20,705 nt of DNA from CAG-390 sp051867815 (GCA_051867815.1 JBJDZD010000012.1:1-20705), one strand, 5' to 3'; shown: positions 6,815-14,890, numbered from the stretch's first letter. Notes: generated from the letters alone by a model not told the origin. Numbers and translations: made by a program.

Positions 6815-6820
6815 ATTATA
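6815..6820 (-). promoter_or_regulatory. Probable -10 box for the membrane protein gene
   Basis: A perfect TATAAT on the minus strand lies 31 bases upstream of the chosen ATG. No good -35 box is visible at 16-18 bases, so the promoter is only partly supported. It is back to back with the rplJ promoter. Confidence 0.45.
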
Positions 6821-6913
6821 CACCGCAAATATGAACTCGATTTTAACAACGCAGTACAGGCCGGAATATAATTGAATTTTTTCTCAAACAGACAACTTTT
6901 TTTCAAAAAGCTA

Positions 6914-6942
6914 TTGACAAATGAGTCGGTTTGTGGTATAAT
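6914..6942 (+). promoter_or_regulatory. Consensus sigma-A promoter of rplJ-rplL
   Basis: TTGACA (6914-6919), a 17-base spacer and TATAAT (6937-6942), all perfect, with an extended -10 TG at 6934-6935. Transcription would start near 6949. This is the strongest promoter in the window, as expected for L7/L12, which is present in several copies per ribosome. Confidence 0.95.
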
Positions 6943-6948
6943 TTATGC

Positions 6949-7020
6949 CGTTATCCAAAGACAGCAGGTTCCCGTAAACGCGCAAGCCATCCTGCCGAGG
7001 AAGTAATCAAATAGTTTTTT
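6949..7020 (+). ncRNA. L10 ribosomal protein leader
   Basis: The conserved core of the L10 leader family (Rfam L10_leader) is visible: AGACAGCAGG, then a variable loop, then CCTGCCGAGG. GCAGG at 6964-6968 pairs with CCTGC at 6991-6995. In known cases the L10-L12 complex binds this RNA and lowers expression of rplJ and rplL. A second short hairpin (7007-7024, ATCAAA with a T-rich arm ending TTTGAT) follows and probably belongs to the antitermination fold. Confidence 0.9.
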
Positions 7021-7069
7021 GATGTCTTTCTTTCGGTGCGCTCGCATTTCGGGAGAAGGATATTTTTTA
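7021..7069 (+). terminator. Leader attenuator (intrinsic terminator) upstream of rplJ
   Basis: A stem pairs 7025-7034 with 7051-7060 (10 bp including G-U pairs), capped by a smaller hairpin around 7037-7047, and is followed by TTTTTT at 7063-7068. It sits after the L10 leader core and before the rplJ ribosome binding site, as expected for autogenous attenuation by L10-L12. Confidence 0.8.
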
Positions 7070-7097
7070 TCGAAGAAACCATCAGGAGGTTAAACAC

Positions 7098-7628
7098 ATG
7101 CCCAGCAAAGCTATACTTGAGCAGAAGCAGCAGGTTGTCTCCGAACTTTCCGACAAGATTCGCAACTCGGTTTCCGGTGTTATCGTTAACTACCAGGGAA
7201 TCACCGTTGAGGATGATACTAAGCTCCGTAAGGAACTCCGCGAGGCCGGCGTTTCCTATCAGGTAGTTAAGAACACCCTTACCGGCAGAGCTTGCGACGA
7301 ATGCGGATACGGTGATATCAAGCAGTATCTCTCCGGCATGACCGCTATCGCAGTCAGCCCCGAGGATGCAGTCGCTCCCGCTAAGATCCTCAAGCAGTAT
7401 GCTGACAAGATCGAGTCCTTCACTCTTCTTGCAGGTTATTGTGACGGCGAGGTCCTCGATCAGGCCGGCGTTGAAAGACTTGCAACCATTCCCTCGAAGG
7501 ATACTCTTATTGCACAGTTGCTCGCTTGCATCCAGTCTCCCCTTACCAAATTCGTCTATGTTCTTGACCAGGTTGCCAAGAAGGACGAGCAGCCCGCAGA
7601 GGCTGCAGAAGCACCCGCAGAGGCTTAA
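7098..7628 (+). CDS. rplJ: 50S ribosomal protein L10
   Basis: L10 forms the base of the L7/L12 stalk and anchors the L12 dimers that recruit translation GTPases. The 176-residue product has the N-terminal rRNA-binding domain (SGVIVNYQGITVEDDTKLRKELREAGVSYQVVKNTLTGRA) and the C-terminal helix that holds L12 (LATIPSKDTLIAQLLACIQSPLTKFVYVLDQV), ending in a Glu/Ala/Pro tail. An AGGAGG site precedes the ATG. Its promoter, leader and attenuator lie directly upstream. rplK and rplA, which often precede rplJ, are absent here. Confidence 0.98.
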   Translation: MPSKAILEQKQQVVSELSDKIRNSVSGVIVNYQGITVEDDTKLRKELREAGVSYQVVKNTLTGRACDECGYGDIKQYLSGMTAIAVSPEDAVAPAKILKQYADKIESFTLLAGYCDGEVLDQAGVERLATIPSKDTLIAQLLACIQSPLTKFVYVLDQVAKKDEQPAEAAEAPAEA

Positions 7629-7672
7629 AGCTCTCGCGGCATAACACTTAAATATTCAGGAGGTCATTAAAA

Positions 7673-8053
7673 ATGGCAAACGAAAAGATTACCGCTATCC
7701 TTGAATCCATCAAGGCACTTACCGTTCTTGAGCTTTCCGAGCTCGTATCTGCATGTGAGGAAGAGTTCGGCGTATCCGCTGCCAACGTTTCCGCAGGTTC
7801 TGCTGCAGGTGCAGCAGCTGCTCCCGCTGTAGTTGAAGAGAAGACCGAGTTTGACGTAGTTCTCGCAAGCTTCGGTGCTAACAAGCTCGCAGTTATCAAG
7901 GCTGTTCGCGAGATCACCGGTCTCGGACTTAAGGAAGCTAAGGAGCTCGTTGAGGGCGCACCTAAGACCCTTAAGGAAGGCGTTGCTAAGGACGAGGCAG
8001 AGTCCATTAAGGCTGCTCTCACCGAAGCAGGCGCTACCGTTGAGATTAAGTAA
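7673..8053 (+). CDS. rplL: 50S ribosomal protein L7/L12
   Basis: L7/L12 is the multicopy stalk protein that stimulates GTP hydrolysis by elongation factors. The 126-residue product has the N-terminal dimerisation domain (residues ~1-35, IKALTVLELSELVSACEEEFGV), a flexible Ala/Gly-rich hinge (~38-52), and the C-terminal factor-binding domain with KLAVIKAVREITGLGLKEAKELVEGAP. AGGAGG precedes the ATG, 44 bases after rplJ. A strong terminator follows, so it ends the transcript and rpoB is not part of it. Confidence 0.98.
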   Translation: MANEKITAILESIKALTVLELSELVSACEEEFGVSAANVSAGSAAGAAAAPAVVEEKTEFDVVLASFGANKLAVIKAVREITGLGLKEAKELVEGAPKTLKEGVAKDEAESIKAALTEAGATVEIK

Positions 8054-8100
8054 TTAATCCAAGCGAATATTGCACATCCGAAAATCCTTGCTGTGCAAAG

Positions 8101-8128
8101 AACCGATGCGTTCACGCATCGGTTTTTT
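8101..8128 (+). terminator. Intrinsic terminator after rplL
   Basis: A perfect 10-bp stem (8101-8110 with 8115-8124) with a TTCA loop is followed by T to 8128. It lies 47 bases after rplL and just before the convergent end of manA, where it may act on both strands, more weakly on the minus strand. Confidence 0.92.
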
Positions 8129-8130
8129 GT

Positions 8131-8919
8131 TTATACGGTTATTTTTATTGCCTTAATGTCTCCCGAAAGTCTGCAATTCTCCACCCCGTCGGGGATATAA
8201 ACGCAATCGCCCTCGCGCACGGCGTAGCCGCCAATCACTCCCTTGCCCCATGTCACGGCAAGAATGCAAAGCCCGGATAGCTCGCACTCTCCCTCAACAG
8301 GCTCGTATGAGAAATACGGACATTCCGTGTTCGGGCTATTTTTGACCGACATTGCCGCTTGGTACAAATGAAGCTCGCGCGGACGTCCGTAGTCGTACAT
8401 ACGGAAGGTGGTATCCGAGTTTTGCTGTACCTCGCAAAGATAGATGCCGGCACCGATCGCATGGGGCGTACCGCCGGGAATGTAGTAAACGTCGCCTGAC
8501 GCCACCGGTTTTTTATTCAAATACGGCGTTGGATCGCCGCCACTTAAGATAACTGCGCGAAGCTCCTCCATCGAGACATTCTGCTTAACGCCGTGGTATA
8601 TACACGCTCCCGGCTCACAATCGAGAATGAACCACATCTCGCTCTTTGCCTCAGTTCCGGTAAGAGCTGCCGCGACTTCGTCGGGATGGACCTGAACGGA
8701 AAGCGACTCTGCGGTATCAATGAATTTTATGAGCAGTGGGAACCCGCCGACGATGTCGGCGAGTTTTTTGCCTGCATAGATGCCGTTGGTCACGATGCTT
8801 TGAGCATCCTCTCGCACGGACAGCACCCAATCCTCGCCAACGGGAGCAGAGGACGAAAACCTTTTTCCGCCCCAAACGCGCTCCCGATAAATATGCGACA
8901 GTATCAGCGGATAACTCAT
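8131..8919 (-). CDS. manA: Class I mannose-6-phosphate isomerase
   Basis: Interconverts mannose 6-phosphate and fructose 6-phosphate in the cytoplasm, linking mannose use or GDP-mannose synthesis to glycolysis. The 262-residue cupin protein shows the zinc site: Q76 and H78 in SLSVQVHPDE, E94 in AKSEMWFIL and H153 in IPGGTPHAIGAG. It also has EVQQNSDTTFRMYDYGR (163-179) with the active-site Arg. It is somewhat shorter than Bacillus ManA (~315), like other compact Clostridia forms. Its ATG overlaps the stop of the upstream PHP gene (ATGA) and there is only a weak ribosome binding site, so it is likely translated by coupling. Symbol follows the family; specificity is inferred. Confidence 0.93.
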   Translation of the reverse strand: MSYPLILSHIYRERVWGGKRFSSSAPVGEDWVLSVREDAQSIVTNGIYAGKKLADIVGGFPLLIKFIDTAESLSVQVHPDEVAAALTGTEAKSEMWFILDCEPGACIYHGVKQNVSMEELRAVILSGGDPTPYLNKKPVASGDVYYIPGGTPHAIGAGIYLCEVQQNSDTTFRMYDYGRPRELHLYQAAMSVKNSPNTECPYFSYEPVEGECELSGLCILAVTWGKGVIGGYAVREGDCVYIPDGVENCRLSGDIKAIKITV

Positions 8920-11900
8920 TTTTTCTTGGCTACGAGCGAGGTGATCAGCGCGGCGGCGCCTGCCGCGAGCGCGGCACTCGTGGCGGCAATAGCGGCAGTC
9001 TGCCCCTTGCTGTGAACCTTGCCTGACGTAGCCTTGGCGCGTTTTTCATCGGCCTTCTTCTGCTTTTTCGCGTTTCTAAGCTCCTTAAACGTCGGCTCGG
9101 CCTCTCGGCGTGCGCCGAGCTGCTTGTAATCTATGACTCCGGGATTCGGAATGCCCGTTCCGCAGAACACCTCAAGCGGTGACATATCGCAAGAGAAGCG
9201 ATACTTATACGCTCTGCCGACCTCCGCCATTTGGCCGTGGCGCAGGCCCATATTCCATGTCACGCGAGATATGACTTCGCCGCCTACGATCAAATCAAGC
9301 CGTCTGCCGCAATCCGATGTCGAAGTGATATGCTTATCGGAAATATAAAGGTCTATGCCCTCGGTAAAGGCGGTTGCGTATCTGCCGTTGAAGTCACCGG
9401 CAGTCAATGCGGCGTTTGCAGGTGAGCGGCGCCAGACGACCACAGCGCTCCTTGCCGGTATGGTAATTCCGTCCGCCGTCGCCATGCAACTCTCCTTCGG
9501 TGGCTTGCCCGTGGTAGTCCAGAGCGCAAGCTTTGCGTCACTCAGGGTTATGTCGTTGCCGGAATTGTTGCAAAGCGTGATATAGGGGAAGGGATTTTCG
9601 TATGACACACCGTCCTTTTCAAGCGGCTCGGTCGCGCAAAGCACCTCTGTGATGCTGACGGGCGAAACGAGGATATAGGCGGTCGTCTTTTTGACCGTAT
9701 CTTCCGAAATTGCCGAAACTACCGCGCTGACGCGTCTGTATTTCGATACTTCGGGCAGCTGACGGGTAACGCTCACGCTTCTTCCCGGCTTTAGCTTGCC
9801 GAGGCAAACATGCGCATACGGAACGGTGTCGCGAAGCGAGAAACCGGAAATATCCGTCAGATAGAAGTCAACCATAACCTCCGTCATCGTCTTTTCGGTT
9901 GGATTTTCAAGCTTCAAGGTGACGGCCGAGCTTTCGTGCTTGTCGTATGAGGCCGAACGCGTCATGGAAAGGATCCTCGGCTCGCCGCGGTTTTCAATCC
10001 AAACCGGTGCGGTCACGGAATACTGACCGTTATTTGAAATGCGAGCGTAATAATAGTCGAATTCGACCGGAAACGTGATATTCCATTCGTACTCGCGGCG
10101 CGCGCCGACGTTTTTGCGAGCAACGACGATATTATCCTCACCGATTATCTCGATAAGGCCTATTCCCTGCTCGTTTTCGGTGGTTATTCTCAACGAAATG
10201 CTGATATTTGAGGGGTTATCGATGTGTGCGCCCATCCATTCGCCGTTGACCTTGTAGAATATCTTCATCGTGGGGTCGGCGCTTGAATAAACGCGGCGAG
10301 AGCGGAACGCATCCATAACGTTCTCGCGTGTCAGCGCAGGGGCGAGAATGCCCGTGATATAGGGACTTGCAACCGTCCAGTTCGGCGCGTGATTGTCCTC
10401 GTTAAACGAGGGCGCAACGTGCCAGCCGCGCGCCAACAGCATGGAGTATGCGTGGTCGTAGCCCCTGCCCTTTATCTCGGCAAGTGCCATGGCACGATCC
10501 GCATATTCCGTCTTGTAGCCGTAGCTTTCAAAGTCACCCCAGCCGTCGCCGGGATGATTGAACATACCAACGGCATCCGGCTCGCTCTCAAGCCACTTGA
10601 AGATATCGGGCATGCTGACACGGTTGATATCCGATACCATTACCTTACTGCCGATGATATTCATATGACCCCAATAGCCGCAGGTATTGTTCCAGGTCAT
10701 CTCCCAGCCGTAAAGCGCGGCAAAGCGACCCGGACGGTCGAAAGAATCTGCCACTCTCTTCTGGGCATCGTATATTTTTTGCGTGCAATAGTGCGAATGT
10801 TCCGTTACGGCAAAGAAATCCGCGCCGTTATCGTATGCAAATTCCATGGCGTCGGAGGGAAAGCCGTTCGCATCCGATTCACCGGTGTGCGCGTGTACCT
10901 CTCCGAAATAGGCTTTAAGCTCTGACATATCGGAAACGCTGAAATCGACCGTCTTGGTCGTGCGATTGCCAAGGCCGTCCTTGAGGCGGATGACCATTGA
11001 GTGTTCTCCGACCCCGAGCGGCTTTTTCGGCTCGTAGGTGAGAGAGGTTGCGGTGATCTCACAATCCTTAGTCACATCCTTGCCGTCAATGCGCAAGAAG
11101 CAGTCTTTGATGCGAATTCCGGAGATATCGGTATATTTTGCTTTAATAACGATGGGCTTAGTGCCGTCATAGGCATAGCCGCTTGAGGGCACGAGCGAAG
11201 TGATGCGAGGGCCGCGATTATCGTAAACGGGAACGCAAAGGCCGTCAAGCGTGACCCACCTTGCGCCGTCATAGGCACTTATATTATATTCAAGCTCGGA
11301 AAGATCCTCAAATATCTCCTCGGGAATGCGCGCGCGGCGTACGCCGTCATGCTCCTCAATAGCTTCAAAATCCTCCGTCGCTCCATTCGGCAGGGTCACA
11401 CTCACGAAGGTTTTGCCGATCTCGTGATCTTTGTCCGCCGGAAGCGAGAGAAATTCAACCGTTCCGACGCGGTCGCCGTGAAACGCTTCCTTATCGGAGG
11501 AAATGGGAAGAATGACGGGAAGCGGCGCACTCAGGTCGTATTTCCCCGTTTGCAGGAGTGCGGGATAGCCGGGTGTGGCAAAATCGGCGTGACTGAGGTT
11601 GACTGCGCGACGCGGAGACATAGGGTCGATCGCCCAATAGGACGAGCGAAGCACCGGGGTATCCCACTGTGCAAAGCAATTACTGTAAACGAGGGTGTAA
11701 ACCGCGCTCTCACAGTCTCCGCCGCGCGGAACTATCAGAAGAGTGGTCGGCTTATGACCGACGGGCAGGGTACAAAAACCGTCAATATTCTTGCGGTTGC
11801 CGGTCTCGGCATCAATCTCTGTCATGTCCACCGGGATTATGTTGAGGCGTGCCTCGTCAACAGGCGCTTTAGTGTAAATATACGCGGAATTTATCTCACG

Positions 11901-12497
11901 AATAAAGTCATCGCGGTCAAGCACGCCTTTATCGTAGTTTTTCACCGTTAAGGGCCAGACCGCTACGCACTCGCCGGGCTTTAGAGAGATGCCTCTCTCA
12001 CGTGAAAGAGGAATTCTTCCCGTAGGCTTACCTGAGGGTGCCTCGGTATCCTCGTAAACGAGAAGCTCGTACTCCGAAAGATCAACCTCAAATGTATTCG
12101 GATTGAATAATTCGATATAGCAGGTATACTCCTTGCCCTTCGGTCTGCCGAAGATCTCCGTTATCGCGAGTGGCGGCAGTTCGGGCATATCGGACGGAGA
12201 AAGAACACGGCAGAAAAACTCATTGCCGTCAATCGAATATTGGAATTCATTGCCGCAGACAGCAGATCCCGGAACGTCCGCGCGGTAGATCATGTAAGAT
12301 ACCGCGCCGCGGTCATATCTGTCGGAAGGAATGAGGTTATAGTCATCCCCACCGAGGACGTGAAGAACCAATTTCTCCGGCGCATTTTCAGCATGGTTGC
12401 GAACTGCAACACTCACGGCAAAAGGCTCTCCCGACATGATGAACCGGGGAGCGGCATGAAGCACGCTCGGCGCATTGTATTTCTTTCCGAATATCAT
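8916..12497 (-). CDS. Large multidomain PHP-fold metal-dependent phosphoesterase-like protein with lamin-tail-like regions
   Basis: A 1193-residue protein of unknown role. Residues ~105-230 resemble a lamin-tail-like beta domain (LAITEIFGRP, CYIELFNPNTFEVDLSEYEL). Beta-rich segments follow to ~525. The PHP domain (~528-740) shows H535 and H537 (GEVHAHTGESD), H567 (VTEHSH), E599 (YGWEMT), H611, H648 (FNHPGD) and D701/H703 (NEDNHAP), the metal-binding layout of PHP phosphoesterases. After more beta-rich sequence, ~949-1090 (SITEVLCATEPL) is a second lamin-tail-like unit. The end is basic (AKKQKKADEKRAK) and then a 23-residue Ala-rich hydrophobic stretch (1168-1190) plus KKK. No N-terminal signal peptide is visible. 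Start 12497 has GGAGGTG upstream and its own promoter; a farther start lies within the -35/-10 region. Substrate is unknown. Confidence 0.82.
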   Translation of the reverse strand: MIFGKKYNAPSVLHAAPRFIMSGEPFAVSVAVRNHAENAPEKLVLHVLGGDDYNLIPSDRYDRGAVSYMIYRADVPGSAVCGNEFQYSIDGNEFFCRVLSPSDMPELPPLAITEIFGRPKGKEYTCYIELFNPNTFEVDLSEYELLVYEDTEAPSGKPTGRIPLSRERGISLKPGECVAVWPLTVKNYDKGVLDRDDFIREINSAYIYTKAPVDEARLNIIPVDMTEIDAETGNRKNIDGFCTLPVGHKPTTLLIVPRGGDCESAVYTLVYSNCFAQWDTPVLRSSYWAIDPMSPRRAVNLSHADFATPGYPALLQTGKYDLSAPLPVILPISSDKEAFHGDRVGTVEFLSLPADKDHEIGKTFVSVTLPNGATEDFEAIEEHDGVRRARIPEEIFEDLSELEYNISAYDGARWVTLDGLCVPVYDNRGPRITSLVPSSGYAYDGTKPIVIKAKYTDISGIRIKDCFLRIDGKDVTKDCEITATSLTYEPKKPLGVGEHSMVIRLKDGLGNRTTKTVDFSVSDMSELKAYFGEVHAHTGESDANGFPSDAMEFAYDNGADFFAVTEHSHYCTQKIYDAQKRVADSFDRPGRFAALYGWEMTWNNTCGYWGHMNIIGSKVMVSDINRVSMPDIFKWLESEPDAVGMFNHPGDGWGDFESYGYKTEYADRAMALAEIKGRGYDHAYSMLLARGWHVAPSFNEDNHAPNWTVASPYITGILAPALTRENVMDAFRSRRVYSSADPTMKIFYKVNGEWMGAHIDNPSNISISLRITTENEQGIGLIEIIGEDNIVVARKNVGARREYEWNITFPVEFDYYYARISNNGQYSVTAPVWIENRGEPRILSMTRSASYDKHESSAVTLKLENPTEKTMTEVMVDFYLTDISGFSLRDTVPYAHVCLGKLKPGRSVSVTRQLPEVSKYRRVSAVVSAISEDTVKKTTAYILVSPVSITEVLCATEPLEKDGVSYENPFPYITLCNNSGNDITLSDAKLALWTTTGKPPKESCMATADGITIPARSAVVVWRRSPANAALTAGDFNGRYATAFTEGIDLYISDKHITSTSDCGRRLDLIVGGEVISRVTWNMGLRHGQMAEVGRAYKYRFSCDMSPLEVFCGTGIPNPGVIDYKQLGARREAEPTFKELRNAKKQKKADEKRAKATSGKVHSKGQTAAIAATSAALAAGAAALITSLVAKKK

Positions 12498-12539
12498 AAT
12501 CCGACACCTCCGAAAAAGGTTATATAATATAATACATTT

Positions 12540-12568
12540 ATTATACCATATTTTATTAAAATAAGCAA
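12540..12568 (-). promoter_or_regulatory. Promoter of the PHP-manA unit
   Basis: On the minus strand, TATAAT (12540-12545) with extended -10 TGG directly upstream, and TTGCTT (12563-12568) at 17-base spacing. Start near 12533. It sits between the terminator of the upstream operon and the PHP gene. Confidence 0.75.
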
Positions 12569-12569
12569 G

Positions 12570-12607
12570 AAAAAGCGGACACTTTTTTATCATAGTGTCC
12601 GCTTTTT
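12570..12607 (-). terminator. Intrinsic terminator after the nucleoside hydrolase gene
   Basis: A 13-bp stem pairs 12570-12582 with 12595-12607; the GC-rich core is GCGGACAC, flanked by A-tract and T-tract on both sides. On the minus strand it follows the hydrolase stop codon at once and runs into TTTTTCTT. It closes the dcw transcript. Confidence 0.88.
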
Positions 12608-12608
12608 G

Positions 12609-13508
12609 TTATTTTTCGCTCAACGTCTTGAAAAGATCCGCATACAGGGGGTCGCGGCGTATCTTTCTGACGTAGAGATAATGGTGGCGTGCGCTGTCAA
12701 ACGCGTATCGGCAGTCCGAGGTGACGTAAGGGCGAGGGATCTGCACGATCTCCATTGATTTCGGCACGGTCATGCATCCAATGGCGGTAACATCCCAAAC
12801 GACCTTCGAACGTCCGTATCCCCGGCTTATGTAGTCGCCGGTGATCGAGCAAAGATAGTTGCAAAGCTCATTCTTGCCCTTCAGATAGTAGTCAAGCTCC
12901 GGGGGTGTGGTGATGAACTGCGAGCAAACGCCGTCGCAGGGTATCTGCAGGAACGGAATCTTTGAATCAAAAAGCACCTGAGCACCGGGAACGTCCTGTT
13001 TGAGGTTAAATTCCTTGGTGTCGGGGCGTTCAAGCGCATGTCCGCCGAGCCAGACGACCGCACTTTTCTTTGCAATCTCGGGTTCCTTCGCTATTGCCGA
13101 TGCCACGTTGGTGATGGCACCGATGGCAACGATAACGGTCGGTTCTTCGCGACTCATAACGGTGTTAATGATGTTTTCACAAGCCTCGGACTCCACTATA
13201 TCGGTTTTTGACGTCATAAATCTCGTACTGCCGCGGTAAACGGGAATATTCTTTGCCATTTGTGCGTCGGTGAGATTCATGATATTGAAGATCTCGCCAT
13301 AGCTCTTTTCCATTCCGTCACCGGCGCTCGTTGAGCGCGAGTTGAGAAACGGTGCGGCGTTCACCGAGAGAAGATTTATCTTTCTCTTTGAGAGCATCGC
13401 GTACGCGATGGCGTATTGGTCGTCGATCTCGTTATATGCATCGGTATCGAGGATGATATCGACGGCACGGTCGCCCTCAAGGAGCGAACGAAACTCATTC
13501 AGTGTCAT
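12609..13508 (-). CDS. Nucleoside hydrolase (inosine/uridine-preferring hydrolase family)
   Basis: Members hydrolyse the N-glycosidic bond of ribonucleosides to a base and ribose, with a bound calcium ion. The 299-residue product shows the Asp cluster D21-T-D23...D29-D30 (ILDTDAYNEIDDQYA), the IVAIGAITNVASAI motif with T133, EFNLKQDVPGAQ (166-177) and W238-D239 (SKVVWDVTAIG). D239 would be the last calcium ligand. The residue before it is His in Crithidia-type enzymes but Trp here, as I recall for the purine-specific T. vivax type, so a purine nucleoside preference is possible. Two extra residues lie between D23 and D29 compared with the Crithidia enzyme. The ATG lies 2 bases after the ftsZ stop with a poor ribosome binding site, pointing to coupled translation. 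Confidence 0.85.
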   Translation of the reverse strand: MTLNEFRSLLEGDRAVDIILDTDAYNEIDDQYAIAYAMLSKRKINLLSVNAAPFLNSRSTSAGDGMEKSYGEIFNIMNLTDAQMAKNIPVYRGSTRFMTSKTDIVESEACENIINTVMSREEPTVIVAIGAITNVASAIAKEPEIAKKSAVVWLGGHALERPDTKEFNLKQDVPGAQVLFDSKIPFLQIPCDGVCSQFITTPPELDYYLKGKNELCNYLCSITGDYISRGYGRSKVVWDVTAIGCMTVPKSMEIVQIPRPYVTSDCRYAFDSARHHYLYVRKIRRDPLYADLFKTLSEK

Positions 13509-13510
13509 TT

Positions 13511-14806
13511 TTATCTTCTGCCGCTTCCGTAATCATTTCTGGGCTTGCGCTGACGGAGAATGGTCATGATATCGTCAAACTGGTTGCTGGGGTCCTCTCC
13601 ACCCTGAGGACGAGTGGGTCTCTGCGTCTGAGTGGGCTGAGCAGGTCTTGCAGGGGGTGCCTGAACGGGTTCCTGCTCCTCAATTTCTTCCGGCTGAGGT
13701 GCAGGAGCGGCCTTCGCCTGGGGTTGGGGTGCAGGATTGGGAGCGACTCCGGGTCTCTGTGCAGGAGCAGGAGCAGGACGCGCCGGTGCTCCGGGACGTA
13801 CGGGTGCCTTGTGCTCCTCATGTCCGGGGTTGTCAAAGCCGGTGGCGATAATGGTGATCTTCATCTCGTCCTCAAGCTCCGGATCGAATGCAGCTCCCCA
13901 AATGACGTTTGCATCGGGATGTGCCTCTGCGGTTATCATGGTGGAAGCAAGGTCTGCATCCTCAAGTCCTACGTCGGGCGACATGGTAATGCTGATAAGA
14001 ATTCCGGTTGCGCCCTTGATAGAGGTTTCAAGCAGGGGACTGGAAATAGCCGCCTTAGCCGCAAGCTCTGCCTTATCCTTACCCGTAGCACTTCCGGTAC
14101 CCATGTGAGCATATCCTGCCTCGCGCATTACGCTTGTAACGTCCGCAAAGTCAAGGTTGATGAAACCGGGAACATTGATAAGCTCGGAAATGCTCTGAAC
14201 GCCGCGGCGAAGAACGTCGTCCGCGATCTCAAATGCGTTCTTAAGAGTAATTCTGGTCTCGGATACCTGCTTAAGTCTCTCATTGGGAATGATAACGAGG
14301 GAGTCAACATAGTTGCGAAGCTCCTCTATACCCTTTTCCGCCTGAAGCATACGGCGGCGACCCTCAAAAATGAAAGGCTTGGTTACGATCGCAACGGTGA
14401 GAATATCCATCTCATGTGCGATCCTTGCAACTACGGGAGCGGCACCCGTACCGGTTCCGCCGCCCATACCGGTTGCGATAAATACCATATCCGCACCTGC
14501 GAGAGATGCGCGAATCTCCTCCGCGTTCTCCTCAGCGGCGCGCTGACCGATTTCGGGATTTGCGCCTGCGCCGTGACCCTTGGTTATCTTCTCACCGATC
14601 GCAATCTGCTTGGGAGATGCCGAATTGCGAAGAGCCTGACGGTCCGTATTGACCGCAATAAACTCTACGCCTTTGATGTCTGTGTCGATCATGCGGTTAA
14701 CGGCGTTATTTCCGCCGCCGCCGACACCTACTACCTTAATGTTTACGCCGCTTTCAAAAAGGTCGTCGTTTGTGTTGAAATTGTCGTGTTCGTACTCGTA
14801 AGCCAT
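13511..14806 (-). CDS. ftsZ: Cell division protein FtsZ
   Basis: FtsZ is the tubulin-like GTPase that forms the Z ring at the division site. The 431-residue product has the N-terminal nucleotide site KVVGVGGGGNNAVNRM (24-39), the tubulin signature GGGTGTG (115-121) and the T7 catalytic loop NLDFADV. The GTPase and C-terminal domains end near residue 326. A Pro/Ala/Gln-rich linker (~327-405) and a C-terminal peptide FDDIMTILRQRKPR follow; the peptide differs somewhat from the common DIPTFLR form. A promoter lies in the 125-base gap after ftsQ. ftsA is not upstream. The nucleoside hydrolase follows immediately. Confidence 0.98.
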   Translation of the reverse strand: MAYEYEHDNFNTNDDLFESGVNIKVVGVGGGGNNAVNRMIDTDIKGVEFIAVNTDRQALRNSASPKQIAIGEKITKGHGAGANPEIGQRAAEENAEEIRASLAGADMVFIATGMGGGTGTGAAPVVARIAHEMDILTVAIVTKPFIFEGRRRMLQAEKGIEELRNYVDSLVIIPNERLKQVSETRITLKNAFEIADDVLRRGVQSISELINVPGFINLDFADVTSVMREAGYAHMGTGSATGKDKAELAAKAAISSPLLETSIKGATGILISITMSPDVGLEDADLASTMITAEAHPDANVIWGAAFDPELEDEMKITIIATGFDNPGHEEHKAPVRPGAPARPAPAPAQRPGVAPNPAPQPQAKAAPAPQPEEIEEQEPVQAPPARPAQPTQTQRPTRPQGGEDPSNQFDDIMTILRQRKPRNDYGSGRR

Positions 14807-14861
14807 TTTTACTACCTCGCTTTTATAAGATACGCCCGTGGGCTAAAGATTTACTATATAT

Positions 14862-14890
14862 ATGATATATGTTTTTTGTCGTTTTTTCAA
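14862..14890 (-). promoter_or_regulatory. Promoter of ftsZ
   Basis: On the minus strand, TTGAAA (14885-14890) and TATCAT (14862-14867) stand 17 bases apart, each 5 of 6 to consensus. Transcription would start near 14855, giving a short leader of about 50 nt. This would let ftsZ and the hydrolase be made independently of the wall genes. Confidence 0.7.

Noticed and set aside
12498..12593. N-terminal extension of the PHP protein, which would begin with a hydrophobic stretch like a signal
   Set aside because: It crosses the promoter -10 and -35 boxes and the terminator hairpin of the upstream gene, so it is not translated from this promoter.
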